NCBI RefSeq assembly: GCF_030010625.1
Contig: NZ_JASCXN010000003.1
Span: 248,001-312,000, forward strand
Reading direction: 5' to 3'
Source of the DNA: Streptomyces sp. CC208A
GTDB taxonomy: Bacteria; Actinomycetota; Actinomycetes; Streptomycetales; Streptomycetaceae
DNA length: 64,000 bases
The notes beneath the pieces are model-generated. The model had not been told where the DNA came from. It saw nothing but the letters and a program-made list of their open reading frames with translations, and searched no databases. Positions within the stretch are counted from its first letter, which is position 1. Every line of letters begins with the position of its first letter. The position numbers and the translations under genes are program-made. Positions 27,063 through 36,367 of this stretch are shown in pieces.

Positions 27063-28250
27063 ATGAGCATCCGCGACGTGTACATCGTCGACGCCGTCCG
27101 CACCCCGATCGGAAAGTTCGGCGGCGCCCTCGCCTCCGTACGGCCGGACGACCTCGCCGCCCATGTCGTCAAGGCCCTCGTGGGGCGCACGCCCGACCTC
27201 GACCCGGCCCTCGTCGACGACGTCTACTTCGGCGACGCCAACGGCGCGGGCGAGGACAACCGCGACGTGGCCCGCATGGCCGTCCTGCTCGCCGGGCTGC
27301 CCGTCACCGTCCCCGGCGTCACCGTGAACCGGCTCTGCGGCTCCGGCCTGGAGGCCGTGATCCAGGCCGCCCGCGCGATCGCCCTCGGCGACGCCTCGGT
27401 GGCGATCGCCGGCGGCGTCGAGTCCATGTCCCGCGCCCCCTGGGTGCTCCAGAAGCCCGAGCGCGCCTTCCCCGCAGGACACCAGCAGCTCCACTCGACC
27501 ACCCTCGGCTGGCGCATGACCAACCCGAGGATGCCCGCCGAGTGGACCGTCTCGCTCGGCGAGGGCGCCGAACTCGTCGCCGACAAGCACGGCATCGGCC
27601 GAGACCGGCAGGACGCCTTCGCCCTCGACAGCCACCGCAAGGCCGCCGAGGCGTGGGCCAAGGGCCTGTACGACGGCGAGGTCGTCCCGTACCCGGGCGC
27701 GGAGCTCGACCGGGACGAGTGCGTCCGCGAGAACACCTCCCTGGAGGCGCTGGGCCGCCTCAAGCCCGCCTTCCGCCCCGACGGGGGCACCGTCACCGCC
27801 GGCAACGCCTCCCCGCTCAACGACGGTGCCGCGGCCCTCCTCCTCGTCGACGAGGACGGGCTGCGCGAGACCGGCCGCGAGCCGCTCGCCCGGATCCGCG
27901 CCTCCGCCGTCACCGGCATCGAGCCGCAGCTCTTCGGTCTCGGCCCGGTCGAGGCGGTCCGCCGCGCCCTGACGAAGTCCGGCCGGTCCTTCGCCGACCT
28001 GACCACCTTCGAACTCAACGAGGCCTTCGCCGCCCAGGCCCTCGGCTGCCTTGCCGAGTGGCCGGAACTCGACCCCGCGGTCGTCAACCCGCGCGGCGGC
28101 GCCATCGCCCTCGGCCACCCGCTCGGAGCCTCCGGCGCCCGCCTCGCGGGCTCGGTCGCCCACCAGCTCGCCGCCGCCGGCTCCGGCACCGGCCTCGCCG
28201 CCCTCTGCATCGGCGTCGGCCAGGGCCTGGCCCTGGTCCTGGAGCGCTGA
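27063..28250 (+). CDS. Acetyl-CoA C-acyltransferase (thiolase)
   Basis: A 395-residue thiolase. The nucleophilic Cys is in VTVNRLCGSGLEAV near residue 90. The active-site His lies in NPRGGAIALGHPLGASGAR, and the C-terminal catalytic Cys is in LAALCIGVGQG. Length and motifs fit acetyl-CoA acetyltransferase or beta-ketoadipyl-CoA thiolase, which sequence alone does not separate. No pca or beta-oxidation partners are adjacent. A GGGAGAG site precedes the ATG, and a strong terminator follows. Confidence 0.93.
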   Translation: MSIRDVYIVDAVRTPIGKFGGALASVRPDDLAAHVVKALVGRTPDLDPALVDDVYFGDANGAGEDNRDVARMAVLLAGLPVTVPGVTVNRLCGSGLEAVIQAARAIALGDASVAIAGGVESMSRAPWVLQKPERAFPAGHQQLHSTTLGWRMTNPRMPAEWTVSLGEGAELVADKHGIGRDRQDAFALDSHRKAAEAWAKGLYDGEVVPYPGAELDRDECVRENTSLEALGRLKPAFRPDGGTVTAGNASPLNDGAAALLLVDEDGLRETGREPLARIRASAVTGIEPQLFGLGPVEAVRRALTKSGRSFADLTTFELNEAFAAQALGCLAEWPELDPAVVNPRGGAIALGHPLGASGARLAGSVAHQLAAAGSGTGLAALCIGVGQGLALVLER

Positions 28251-28283
28251 CGGGAGCGGATCCCCGAAGGAGACACGAAGGCG

Positions 28284-28323
28284 ACAGGTGAGAGCCCCCG
28301 CCGGAGCGGGGGCTCTCACCTGT
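28284..28323. terminator. Perfect 18-bp-stem bidirectional terminator
   Basis: Arms 28284-28301 and 28306-28323 are fully complementary around a 4-nt loop. It lies between the convergent thiolase and thioredoxin genes and can end both. Confidence 0.9.
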
Positions 28324-28339
28324 ACGCGGGGCGTCCGGG

Positions 28340-28705
28340 TCATCCGGCCTGCTGGGCCGCCACCGCCTTGCGCACCTCGTCCATGTCCAGGTTCCGCGCC
28401 TGGCCGATGACGTCCTCGAGCGCGGCCTCCGGCAGGGCGCCCGGCTGCGCGAACACGGCCACCTTGTCGCGGACGATCATCAGCGTCGGGATCGACCGGA
28501 TCTCGAAGGCGGCGGCCAGCTCCTGCTGCGCCTCGGTGTCGACCTTGGCGAAGACCAGGTCCTGGTGACGCTCGGAGGCGGCCTCGTAGACCGGGCCGAA
28601 CTGACGGCAGGGTCCGCACCAGGAAGCCCAGAAGTCGATCAGGACGAAGTCGTTCCCGCTCACGACCTCGTCGAAGTTGTCCTTGGTGAGCTCGATGGTG
28701 CTCAT
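28340..28705 (-). CDS. Thioredoxin
   Basis: A 121-residue thioredoxin with active site FWASWCGPCRQFGPV near residue 30 and the cis-Pro motif FEIRSIPTLMIV. It reduces protein disulfides in the cytoplasm with thioredoxin reductase. A GGAGAGG-type site lies upstream of the ATG at 28705. It is one of several thioredoxin paralogues expected in Streptomyces. Confidence 0.95.
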   Translation of the reverse strand: MSTIELTKDNFDEVVSGNDFVLIDFWASWCGPCRQFGPVYEAASERHQDLVFAKVDTEAQQELAAAFEIRSIPTLMIVRDKVAVFAQPGALPEAALEDVIGQARNLDMDEVRKAVAAQQAG

Positions 28706-28819
28706 GCTTCCGCCTCTCCGGTCTCCGGTGGTGTCCCTGGACGGTCCCCTCGGGACTCGCCCCGCACAACGGCGTATCGAGCCGCGCTATTCCGGCCCCT
28801 GACCACCAGACTGGTTCCC

Positions 28820-30292
28820 ATGACGCGAACGGTGGCGAACGAGCAGGAGTCCGCACGCGAGCACGCGCACGCGTACGACGTGGTGGTCCTGGGCGCGGGA
28901 CCGGTCGGCGAGAACCTCGTCGACCGGGTACGGGCGGCCGGTCTGACCGCGGCCGTCGTCGAGGCCGAACTGCTCGGCGGCGAGTGCTCCTACTGGGCCT
29001 GCATGCCCAGCAAGGCACTGCTCCGCCCGGTCCTGGCCCGCTCCGACGCCCGAAAGGTCCCCGGCCTCCGCGAGGCCGTCTACGGCCCGCTGGACGCCCT
29101 GGACGTCTTCGCGCACCGGGACGAGACCGTCGGGCACTGGAAGGACGACGGACAGGTCGACTGGCTCGACTCGATCGGCGCACGCGTCTACCGCGGCCAC
29201 GGGCGCCTGGCCGGGCCCCGCAGGGTCGCCGTCGACGGCCCCGAGGGCGAGCACCACGTGCTGACCGCCCGGCACGCGGTGGCCGTCTGCGTCGGCAGCC
29301 GCCCGGTCCTGCCCCCGCTGCCCGGACTCGCCGGCGCCCGCCCCTGGACCAGCCGCGAGGCGACCAGCGCCGACCGGGTGCCGGGACGCCTGGTCGTCGT
29401 CGGCGGAGGCGTCGTCGGCGTGGAGATGGCCACCGCCTGGCACGCCCTCGGCTCCCACGTCACGATGCTGGTCCGGGGCGACCGGCTGCTGCCCCGCATG
29501 GAGCCCTTCGTCGGCGAACGGGTGGCGGAGGCCCTGCGGGCGCGCGGCGCCCACGTCCGTACCGGCGTCGACGTGGCGGCGGTCGTACGGGACGGCGGCA
29601 CCGGCCCCGTCACCGTGGTCCTGGAGGGCGGCGAGGCGGTCGAGGGCGACGAGGTCCTCTTCGCCACCGGCCGCGCCCCGCGCACCGAGGACATCGGCCT
29701 GGAGACCGTCGGTCTGGAACCCGGCTCCTGGCTCGACGTCGACGACAGCCTCCGCGTCACCGGCAGCGACTGGCTCTACGCGGTCGGGGACGTCAACCAC
29801 CGGGCGCTCCTCACCCACCAGGGCAAGTACCAGGCACGGATGGCGGGCGGCGCGATCGCCGCCCGCGCGGCCGGCACCCCGCTCCCCGAGGCCGCGCCCT
29901 GGGGCCCGCACGCCGCCACCGCCGACCACGCGGCCGTCCCGCAGGTCGTCTTCTGCGACCCGGAGGCCGCGGCCGTCGGAGTCAGCCTGGCCGAGGCCGA
30001 ACGCGCCGGGCACCGGGTCCGCGCGGTCGACGTGGACATGCGCTCGGTCGCCGGCGCGGGCCTCTACGCCCGCGGCTACCGGGGCCGGGCCCGCCTCGTC
30101 GTCGACCTCGACCGCGAGGTCCTGCTCGGCGCCACCTTCGTCGGACCGGCCGTCGGCGAACTGCTCCACGCCGCGACCGTCGCCGTCACCGCCGAGGTGC
30201 CGATCGCCCGCCTGTGGCACGCCGTCCCCTCGTACCCGACCCTCAGCGAGGTCTGGCTCCGCCTCCTGGAGGCGTACCGGGACGGCGCCTGA
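28820..30292 (+). CDS. Pyridine nucleotide-disulfide oxidoreductase family flavoprotein
   Basis: A 490-residue flavoprotein related to lipoamide dehydrogenase and mercuric reductase. The FAD motif is YDVVVLGAGPVGENLVDR, the redox-active pair is in GGECSYWACMPSKALL (CxxxxC), the NAD(P) motif is LVVVGGGVVGVEMAT, and the second FAD motif is WLYAVGDVNHRALLTHQGKY. The C-terminus reads HAVPSYPTLSEVWLRLLE, where lipoamide dehydrogenase has HAHPTLSE: the proton-relay His is Tyr. So it is probably not a lipoamide dehydrogenase. The substrate is unknown. ATG 28820 gives the family length. Confidence 0.88.
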   Translation: MTRTVANEQESAREHAHAYDVVVLGAGPVGENLVDRVRAAGLTAAVVEAELLGGECSYWACMPSKALLRPVLARSDARKVPGLREAVYGPLDALDVFAHRDETVGHWKDDGQVDWLDSIGARVYRGHGRLAGPRRVAVDGPEGEHHVLTARHAVAVCVGSRPVLPPLPGLAGARPWTSREATSADRVPGRLVVVGGGVVGVEMATAWHALGSHVTMLVRGDRLLPRMEPFVGERVAEALRARGAHVRTGVDVAAVVRDGGTGPVTVVLEGGEAVEGDEVLFATGRAPRTEDIGLETVGLEPGSWLDVDDSLRVTGSDWLYAVGDVNHRALLTHQGKYQARMAGGAIAARAAGTPLPEAAPWGPHAATADHAAVPQVVFCDPEAAAVGVSLAEAERAGHRVRAVDVDMRSVAGAGLYARGYRGRARLVVDLDREVLLGATFVGPAVGELLHAATVAVTAEVPIARLWHAVPSYPTLSEVWLRLLEAYRDGA

Positions 30293-30352
30293 GCACGCGG
30301 GGACCTCGTCGAGGGCGCCCCGGCCGCTCAGGGCCTTTCTGTACGGCTCCGC

Positions 30353-31219
30353 TCAGTGCCCGTCCGCCCCGGACGCCACCTCCATCCGGCGGACGAACGA
30401 GCGGCCCGCGTCCTTCGACTCGTACACGCCGTCCGCCGTGGCCACGAGCAGCCGGCGCGCGTCGACGGCGGTGAGCGCCTGCGGACCGCCGCCGGGCACG
30501 GGACCGACCCTGGTCCACGCTGCGCCGCCGTCCCCGGAGCGGAAGAGGTCCCCGTCCGGCGAGATGCCGTAGAGCGCGTCGGCCGCGCCCCAGGAGACGT
30601 ACGCGAGCACCTGCCCGCTGCCGGGCGCGAAGGTCCTGCCGCCGTCGGTGCTGCGGGCGACGCCCGTCTCGGTGGTGGCGAGCACGGTCTCCGGGTCGGT
30701 GGGGGAGACGGCGATGTCGAGGGCGCGGAGGGAGGCGCGGTCCTCCCAGGTCTTCTGGTCGCGGGTGACCCGCAGCCGCCCGTTCGTACTGTCGTACCCG
30801 TAGACGGTCCCGCCCGCCGTGTCGAGGGAGTGGAAGTCGACCTCACCGCCGAGGGACTTCTCCGTCCAGGTGCGGCCGGAGTCGGCGGAGGCGATGAGCC
30901 CGAGGTCGGAGGGGCCGTCACCGCCCGCCGCCGGGTGGCCGCCGGCCAGGAAGGTGCCGTCGTCGGCGACGGTGAAGCCCATGAAGTCGTCCCGCCGGTC
31001 GCCGACGAGGACGGGGGTGTCGCCGGGGCCGGGGGAGTAGAGCCCCTGGTGCGTGGCGACGTACAGGGTGCCGTCGTGGAGCCCGAGGCCGTGGATGTGG
31101 GCGAGGGCGGAGCCTGCCTCTCCGCCGGGATCCGGGGGCTGTGAGCAGGCGGTCAGGGCGAGGGAGAGGACAGCCACGGCGGAGGCGGCCGCGGCCCGGG
31201 GAAGGCGATGCTTGATCAT
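30353..31219 (-). CDS. F510_1955-type BNR-repeat lipoprotein
   Basis: A 288-residue exported lipoprotein with lipobox LALTAC. The body is built of beta-propeller (BNR/sialidase-like) repeats: SADSGRTWTEKSL, RSTDGGRTFAPGSGQVL, RSGDGGAAWTRVG and ESKDAGRSFVRRM. It matches the family annotated as F510_1955 glycosylhydrolases, although no glycosidase residues can be assigned. It lies downstream of a DUF305 lipoprotein and DUF6153 protein on the same strand, a recurring actinobacterial set often near copper genes. Confidence 0.82.
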   Translation of the reverse strand: MIKHRLPRAAAASAVAVLSLALTACSQPPDPGGEAGSALAHIHGLGLHDGTLYVATHQGLYSPGPGDTPVLVGDRRDDFMGFTVADDGTFLAGGHPAAGGDGPSDLGLIASADSGRTWTEKSLGGEVDFHSLDTAGGTVYGYDSTNGRLRVTRDQKTWEDRASLRALDIAVSPTDPETVLATTETGVARSTDGGRTFAPGSGQVLAYVSWGAADALYGISPDGDLFRSGDGGAAWTRVGPVPGGGPQALTAVDARRLLVATADGVYESKDAGRSFVRRMEVASGADGH

Positions 31220-31351
31220 CGTTCTTTCGTCAGGGGGAGGCTTCGCAGGGGGAGAGGAAGGGACGTCACGGGCCCGGGCCCGCCCCGAGAGGTCGGGGCG
31301 GGCCCGGGACAGCCGCGAAGCCGGGGCGTTCGAGGCCCCGGCCGCCGCGGA

Positions 31352-31984
31352 TCAGAGGCGTTCGAGGATCTTCCTCAGCTCGGCGATCTCGGCCGACTGG
31401 GTGCGGACCACATCGGCGGCGAGGGCCTTGGCCTCGGCGTTGCCGCCGTTCTTCTGCTCCTCCTTCGCCATCTCCACCGCTCCCTCGTGGTGGGCGATCA
31501 TCAGCTCGGCGAACGTGCGGTCGAAGTCCTTGCCCTTGGCGGCGGCGAGGTCCTTCATGTCCTGCTCGGACATCATTCCGGCCATCGAGGCCGTCGAGTG
31601 GCCCGCGTGGGCGGACTCGGGCTTGCCCCAGCCCTTGAGCCACGCCTTCATCTTCTGGATCTCGGGGTCCTGCGCCTGCTCGACGGCGGCGACGATCTTC
31701 TTGACGTCGGCGTCCTCGGCGCGCCCGTCGGCGAGCTTCGCCATCTCCAGGGCCTGCTGGTGGTGGGGGATCATCATCTGCGCGAACGTCACGTCCGCGT
31801 CGTTGAAGGAGTCGGAGGCGGGAGCCGAGGCGGGGGCCGAGGCCGAAGTGGTCGGGCCCTGGCCCGTCCCGTCCGTGGAGCCGTCGTCGCCGCAGGCGGC
31901 CAGGAGCAGGGCGGCCCCCGCGACGGCGCCGGCCAGGGCGAGGGTGCGGGAGGTGCGGTGGGTGCGCTTCAGGAAAGTACGCAT
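31352..31984 (-). CDS. DUF305 (ferritin-like) lipoprotein
   Basis: A 210-residue lipoprotein with lipobox LLLAAC and a low-complexity Ser/Thr/Ala linker. It contains two DUF305 repeats: FAQMMIPHHQQALEMAKLAD and FAELMIAHHEGAVEMAKEEQ, each with an M-I-x-H-H metal-type motif. A Met/His-rich stretch (HAGHSTASMAGMMSEQDMK) lies between them. The His/Met pattern suggests surface binding of a metal, most likely copper. It is probably co-transcribed with its neighbours 30353-32521. Confidence 0.88.
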   Translation of the reverse strand: MRTFLKRTHRTSRTLALAGAVAGAALLLAACGDDGSTDGTGQGPTTSASAPASAPASDSFNDADVTFAQMMIPHHQQALEMAKLADGRAEDADVKKIVAAVEQAQDPEIQKMKAWLKGWGKPESAHAGHSTASMAGMMSEQDMKDLAAAKGKDFDRTFAELMIAHHEGAVEMAKEEQKNGGNAEAKALAADVVRTQSAEIAELRKILERL

Positions 31985-32074
31985 GGTGATACCTCGGGTG
32001 CTGTACGTACGGATGATGGCTGGTACCGGTGGGACGCGGGCGGCGCGAAGCGGCCCGCGGCGAGGCGGTACGGC

Positions 32075-32521
32075 CTAGATCCGCAGGACGGACAGCAGGG
32101 CGAGGTCGGGCGGGCGGCGCGGCGGGGCGTGCGGCCCGGGCGTGGCGGCGAGCCGCGCGAGGAGCAGGACGAGCCAGTCGGGGCGGCGGCGGAGCGCGGC
32201 CCGGACGAGACCGGCGAGCAGCCAGCCGGCGAGGACGGCCACGCAGAGCGTGGTCATGTCCATCCCCGAGCCGGGAGCGTGGCCCTCGTCGTGCTCGGTG
32301 GAACCGTGGGCGCCGGAGGTGCCCGGCACATGCGCCCCGGTGCTCGCGTGCGCCCCGGCGCTTGCGGGGGCCCCGGTCGTGCCGGTCGCACCGGAGGACG
32401 CCCCCTCGGGATGGCCCACCGAGTGCATCATGAACACCCCGAGCGTGAGCACGACGACGAGCAGGAGGTGCGCGAGGGCACCTCCCGCTCGCTCGCCGTG
32501 GCGCGGCCGGGGTGTGGGCAT
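32075..32521 (-). CDS. DUF6153 membrane protein
   Basis: A 148-residue protein with two membrane segments (LAHLLLVVVLTLGVFMMHSVGH and MTTLCVAVLAGWLLAGLVRA). A His/Thr/Gly-rich extracytoplasmic loop lies between them (GAHASTGAHVPGTSGAHGST). It matches DUF6153, found beside DUF305 genes. The His-rich loop may bind metal. I chose MPTPRPRHG at 32521, since the 9 codons upstream include no ribosome site. Confidence 0.75.
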   Translation of the reverse strand: MPTPRPRHGERAGGALAHLLLVVVLTLGVFMMHSVGHPEGASSGATGTTGAPASAGAHASTGAHVPGTSGAHGSTEHDEGHAPGSGMDMTTLCVAVLAGWLLAGLVRAALRRRPDWLVLLLARLAATPGPHAPPRRPPDLALLSVLRI

Positions 32522-32573
32522 GATCAGGACCTCCTGGGCCCCGACCATACCGTGCCGGGGTATCAGATCCGCG

Positions 32574-32918
32574 TCAGGACGGCAGGTCGCCGCTCATCGC
32601 GGCGGCCAGCCGCAGATGCGGGGCGGCCTCCGCGTCGCGGCCCTGGCGCTCCAGCGTGCGGCCGAGCATCAGCCGGGCGTAGTGCTCCACCGGGTCGCGC
32701 TCCAGGACGGCGCGGAGCTCGTCCTCGGCGAGCCGGAGCTGGGCCGAGTGGTAGTAGGCGCGGGCGAGCAGCAGCCGCTGGGCCGTCTGGTCCGGGTGCT
32801 CGGCGACGAGGCCGCGCAGGATGCGGACGGCGGTCTGGTACTCCTTCGCGTCGAAGAACAGCCGCGCGCGGCTCCAGCGGTCGGCGGCCGTTCCGAACTC
32901 GTAGTACGTGTCGCTCAC
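32574..32918 (-). CDS. Tetratricopeptide repeat protein
   Basis: A 114-residue soluble protein, almost wholly three TPR-like helix pairs: YQTAVRILRGLVAEHPDQTAQRLLLARAYY, LAEDELRAVLERDPVEHYARLMLGRTLERQG and a partial third. GTG 32918 is chosen for its GGGAGAG site. It is divergent from a pirin gene with a shared dyad between them, a pairing common in Streptomyces. Its partner is unknown. Confidence 0.82.
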   Translation of the reverse strand: MSDTYYEFGTAADRWSRARLFFDAKEYQTAVRILRGLVAEHPDQTAQRLLLARAYYHSAQLRLAEDELRAVLERDPVEHYARLMLGRTLERQGRDAEAAPHLRLAAAMSGDLPS

Positions 32919-32989
32919 TTGCTCTCCCTGTTCCGGGGTGCCGGATCTGCCACCCTGTGGGTGGCCCGCCCTCGTCAACACCGAAGATA

Positions 32990-33005
32990 AGTTGAACATT
33001 CCACT
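32990..33005. promoter_or_regulatory. Imperfect palindrome in the TPR/pirin divergent promoter
   Basis: AGTTGAACATTCCACT: 7-bp arms with one mismatch around a 2-bp centre, in an AT-rich stretch midway between the two starts. MarR/DUF24-type regulators bind sites of this shape, but no such gene is present here. Confidence 0.45.
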
Positions 33006-33063
33006 ATCGCTTTCCTTCCCCGGCCCCACGGGACCGGACCCCACTGGAGAGGTGTCGATCCCC

Positions 33064-34029
33064 ATGAGCAATCTCGACCGCCAGGCCGAGCTCGCCGTGT
33101 GCGGTGGCCGCGGCTTCGTCGTCGCCGAGCCCGTACGCGAACTCCTCAGCCCCCGTCACGTCCGGCTCGGCGAGTCGACGGAGGTGCGCAGACTGCTGCC
33201 CAACCTCGGCCGCCGGATGGTCGGCGCCTGGGTCTTCGTCGACCACTACGGCCCCGACGACATCGCCGACGAACCCGGCATGCAGGTCCCGCCCCACCCC
33301 CACATGGGCCTGCAGACCGTCAGCTGGCTGCACGAGGGCGAGGTCCTGCACCGCGACTCCACCGGCAGCCTCCAGACGATCCGCCCCCGCGAACTGGGCC
33401 TCATGACCTCGGGCCGGGCGATCTCCCACTCCGAGGAGAGCCCCCGGCCGCACGCCCGCTTCCTGCACGGCGCCCAGCTCTGGGTCGCCCTGCCCGACGC
33501 CCACCGGCACGTCGAGCCGCACTTCCAGCACCACGCCGACCTGCCCGAGGTCACCGCCCCCGGCCTCACCGCCACGGTGATCCTCGGCTCCCTCGACGGC
33601 GCGACCTCGCCCGGCACCACGTACACCCCGCTCGTCGGCGCGGACCTCGCCCTCGCCGCCGGCACCGAGACCGAGCTGCCCCTCGACCCGGACTTCGAGT
33701 ACGCGGTCCTCGCCATGTCCGGCGAGGCCCACGTCGACGGCGTCCCCGTCCTGCCCGGCTCCATGCTCTACCTCGGCTGCGGCCGCACCTCCCTCCCCCT
33801 CCGCGCCGCCTCCGACGCGGGCCTGATGCTCCTCGGCGGCGAACCCTTCGAGGAGGAGATCGTCATGTGGTGGAACTTCGTGGGCCGCACCGACGAGGAG
33901 ATCCGCCAGGCGCGCGAGGACTGGATGACGGGCGACCGCTTCGGCGAGGTCAAGGGGTACGACGGCGGCCGTCTGGCCGCGCCGGAGGTGCCGGCGACGC
34001 AGCTGAAGGCGCGGGGGAGGGTGCGCTGA
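33064..34029 (+). CDS. Pirin-family protein
   Basis: A 321-residue bicupin. The N-terminal cupin has the metal site VPPHPHMGLQTVSWL (two His), then SEESP...FLHGAQLWVALP. The C-terminal cupin holds EEEIVMWWNFVGRTDEEI. Pirins are iron proteins; some are quercetinases and others co-regulators, and this cannot be decided here. ATG 33064 has a GGAGAGG site upstream. Three potential metal ligands (two His of HPH and Glu of EE) are seen. Confidence 0.93.
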   Translation: MSNLDRQAELAVCGGRGFVVAEPVRELLSPRHVRLGESTEVRRLLPNLGRRMVGAWVFVDHYGPDDIADEPGMQVPPHPHMGLQTVSWLHEGEVLHRDSTGSLQTIRPRELGLMTSGRAISHSEESPRPHARFLHGAQLWVALPDAHRHVEPHFQHHADLPEVTAPGLTATVILGSLDGATSPGTTYTPLVGADLALAAGTETELPLDPDFEYAVLAMSGEAHVDGVPVLPGSMLYLGCGRTSLPLRAASDAGLMLLGGEPFEEEIVMWWNFVGRTDEEIRQAREDWMTGDRFGEVKGYDGGRLAAPEVPATQLKARGRVR

Positions 34030-34117
34030 TCCACGGCGCTGTGCTCCCGCCGCCGGGACACGAACGGCGCCGGTACCCGGCAACACGGGGCGACGCCCCT
34101 CTCGGTGACGGCCGTGC

Positions 34118-36367
34118 TCATGGCCAGACGCCGGAGAAGTCGATGCTCCGGGCCCAGTCCGGGTGATCTATCAGAGGGTTGCGGTTGCCCTGTATCTCCG
34201 CGATGGCCGCGTTGCGATGCGACTCGTACTCGGTCACGGGCTCGCTGTCGTGCCAGTCCAGGAGGACGGGCAGCCGTTCCTCGGGGAACTCCTGCGGCGT
34301 GTCACCGACGGTCTTGGGGTAGCGCAGCAGGAAGTACAAGGTGGCTCTGGCGACGGCCCCCCTGCTGTGCTCCGGCTCGAATCCCGTCTTCTCGCGCATG
34401 CCGCACTCCGGCCGTACGGCCTCGCCGAAGCCGGGGAAGTCGGTGTACGGGATGTTGCCGCGGAAGCTGTTGCATTTCGGTTCGCACGCGAACAGATGGT
34501 GCAGGTCGCCCCGCATGGGCTCGCGCTTGGCGAACCAGGACTGCGGGACGACGTGCTCGCAGTTGAAGGGCAGTGACGCCTCCAGGGCGTCCAGCTCCGC
34601 GGCGAGTTCCGCCGAGCCCGCCGTGCTTTCCCGGAGCAGGAACTCCTGGAGGCCCTTCAGCCGGGCCGCCCCGGCGGTGGCGTCGGCCCTGATGAGTTCC
34701 TCCGCGGTGAAGGTCTTGCCGGAGTAGACGCTGCGCAGGAGACGGTCGGGGTGCAGGTCCACCCATGGGTAGACCAACCGTGAAGGGGCGTAGGAGGGGC
34801 GGCGTTCGTGGGTCTCCCGCAGCAGCTCGGTCAGCGCGCGACGCAGTGCGTCGCCGTCCGCGCGGTCGTCGACGCTCGCGTAGTAGGCGTCTCGCGCGGC
34901 GCGGTCGGCGTTCCGGTCGTAGTAGGCGCGCCGCTCCCCGAGCCGGAGGTTGCGAAGGGCCGCCTGCAGGTCCCGTTCGGCAGCTCCGGCGGCGGAGTCG
35001 CCGTCCATCCGTCCTGCCGAGGGGAAGGGGGAGGGAAGGACGACGGCCGCCCCGATCGAGGGCATACCGGCACCGGGCTGACCTCCGGCCGGTTGCTCGG
35101 GGGTCGGCAGGCTGACGCCGACGGTGATCCGCAGCGGCACGGTCAGACCCACGACGGCGCCCGGGGCCGACCGTGCCAAGCCGTTCGGCGGTGACGGCGC
35201 GAACCCGTCGGCCGCCGGCGGCCTTGCCGCGCCTGCCGAGGCCGCTGTCGCCGCGGCCGTCGTGTGCGGCGCGCCCTCGGCCGGCCTCGGCGTGTCCGCC
35301 GACTGGAACAACTCGTCGCGCAACCGGGCCGCGTCCCCGGTCAGTGTGCGTCGGCTCAGCGCTTGCAGTACCCGGCTGATGCGCACGCCTTCGTTGGCCT
35401 TCCACGCCAGGCGGTGCTCACCCATCCCCGGCCGCCACACCGTTCCGTCGAGGGCCAGGGGACGGCCGTCGCCGTCGGTCTTCGGCACGGCCGAGTGGTG
35501 CAGGGCGACGACCTCCCACTGGTCGTTGAAGACGGGGGATCCCGAGGAGCCGGGCGCGGTGTCGGTCTCGTAGTGGGCGAAGCGGTCCAGCAGGTCGATG
35601 ATCTGGTTCTCGCGCAGCGCGAGCTGTTTGGGCTCGCCGTTGGGGTGCTGAATGATGTTGACGAATTCCCCGAGGATGACCTTGCCCTGCGTTCCGTCCA
35701 GGGGCAGCCAGTTGAAGTCGGCGAGCCGTTCTCCTCGCTGACTGACGTCGGCCACAGCGACCACGGTGAAGTCCAGGTCGCGATCGGTCTCGAAGAACCT
35801 CTGGGGCTCCAGTGCGAAGGTCACCGGGACGAGCGGGACACCGTCGAGCCCCGCCTGGAAGTTGAACGAGATGACGGCGCGGCCCGCTTCCTCAGGGCTC
35901 CGCAGTACGTGGTTGTTCGTCATCAGGAGCGAGGGCGACACCATGAAACCAGTGCCGTGGTGCACGCCCGCCGGTGCTCTGACGGTCACCCGCCCGATCG
36001 ACCGGGCGGCCAGATGCCCGCCCTCCAGGAACGCCACCCCGATGAGATTGTTACGTCCCATCAGGCGTTCCAGGCCCAGCACATCGGTGCCGAAGGATTC
36101 CGGTGTCAGCGGGAGAGTGCTTCCCGTCGACGCGAGGGGCTCGGTCGGCAGGCGCTCGATCGACGTGGCGAGTGACCAGTCGGCGTTCAGCCGCGCCAGC
36201 CGCTTCTTGATCCGATCGGGCTCGTCGGCGTACAGCACGCCCCGGCGCTCGATGGTCCGACGGGTTTTCTCGCGCTGTGCGGCGCGGCTCTCGAAGCGAT
36301 TCCCGGCTCTCTCCAGCTGCGCCAGATAATCCTTTTCCGCCTCGGAAACGTATTCTGCGGTGGTCAT
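34118..36367 (-). CDS. Trypsin-like serine protease fused to endonuclease I-type nuclease
   Basis: A 749-residue cytoplasmic protein without signal peptide. Residues 1-70 form a charged coiled coil. Residues ~105-330 are a trypsin-like domain: His153 in LLMTNNHVL, Asp199 in RDLDFTVVAV, Ser275 in APGSSGSPVF. A Pro/Ala-rich linker (~355-460) leads to an EndA/Vvn-like nuclease at ~460-745, with NCEHVVPQSWF (His605), DLHHLFACEPKCNSFRGNIP, HSRGAVARATLYFLLRYP and NPLIDHPDWA. All catalytic residues appear intact. The protease may cleave a partner, or the protein itself, to release the nuclease. It is divergent from the LysM gene. A paralogous protease lies at 37052. Confidence 0.9.
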   Translation of the reverse strand: MTTAEYVSEAEKDYLAQLERAGNRFESRAAQREKTRRTIERRGVLYADEPDRIKKRLARLNADWSLATSIERLPTEPLASTGSTLPLTPESFGTDVLGLERLMGRNNLIGVAFLEGGHLAARSIGRVTVRAPAGVHHGTGFMVSPSLLMTNNHVLRSPEEAGRAVISFNFQAGLDGVPLVPVTFALEPQRFFETDRDLDFTVVAVADVSQRGERLADFNWLPLDGTQGKVILGEFVNIIQHPNGEPKQLALRENQIIDLLDRFAHYETDTAPGSSGSPVFNDQWEVVALHHSAVPKTDGDGRPLALDGTVWRPGMGEHRLAWKANEGVRISRVLQALSRRTLTGDAARLRDELFQSADTPRPAEGAPHTTAAATAASAGAARPPAADGFAPSPPNGLARSAPGAVVGLTVPLRITVGVSLPTPEQPAGGQPGAGMPSIGAAVVLPSPFPSAGRMDGDSAAGAAERDLQAALRNLRLGERRAYYDRNADRAARDAYYASVDDRADGDALRRALTELLRETHERRPSYAPSRLVYPWVDLHPDRLLRSVYSGKTFTAEELIRADATAGAARLKGLQEFLLRESTAGSAELAAELDALEASLPFNCEHVVPQSWFAKREPMRGDLHHLFACEPKCNSFRGNIPYTDFPGFGEAVRPECGMREKTGFEPEHSRGAVARATLYFLLRYPKTVGDTPQEFPEERLPVLLDWHDSEPVTEYESHRNAAIAEIQGNRNPLIDHPDWARSIDFSGVWP

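Noticed and set aside
29920-30290. Lipoamide dehydrogenase assignment for the flavoprotein
   Set aside because: The relay His is replaced by Tyr, and no lipoyl-enzyme genes are adjacent.
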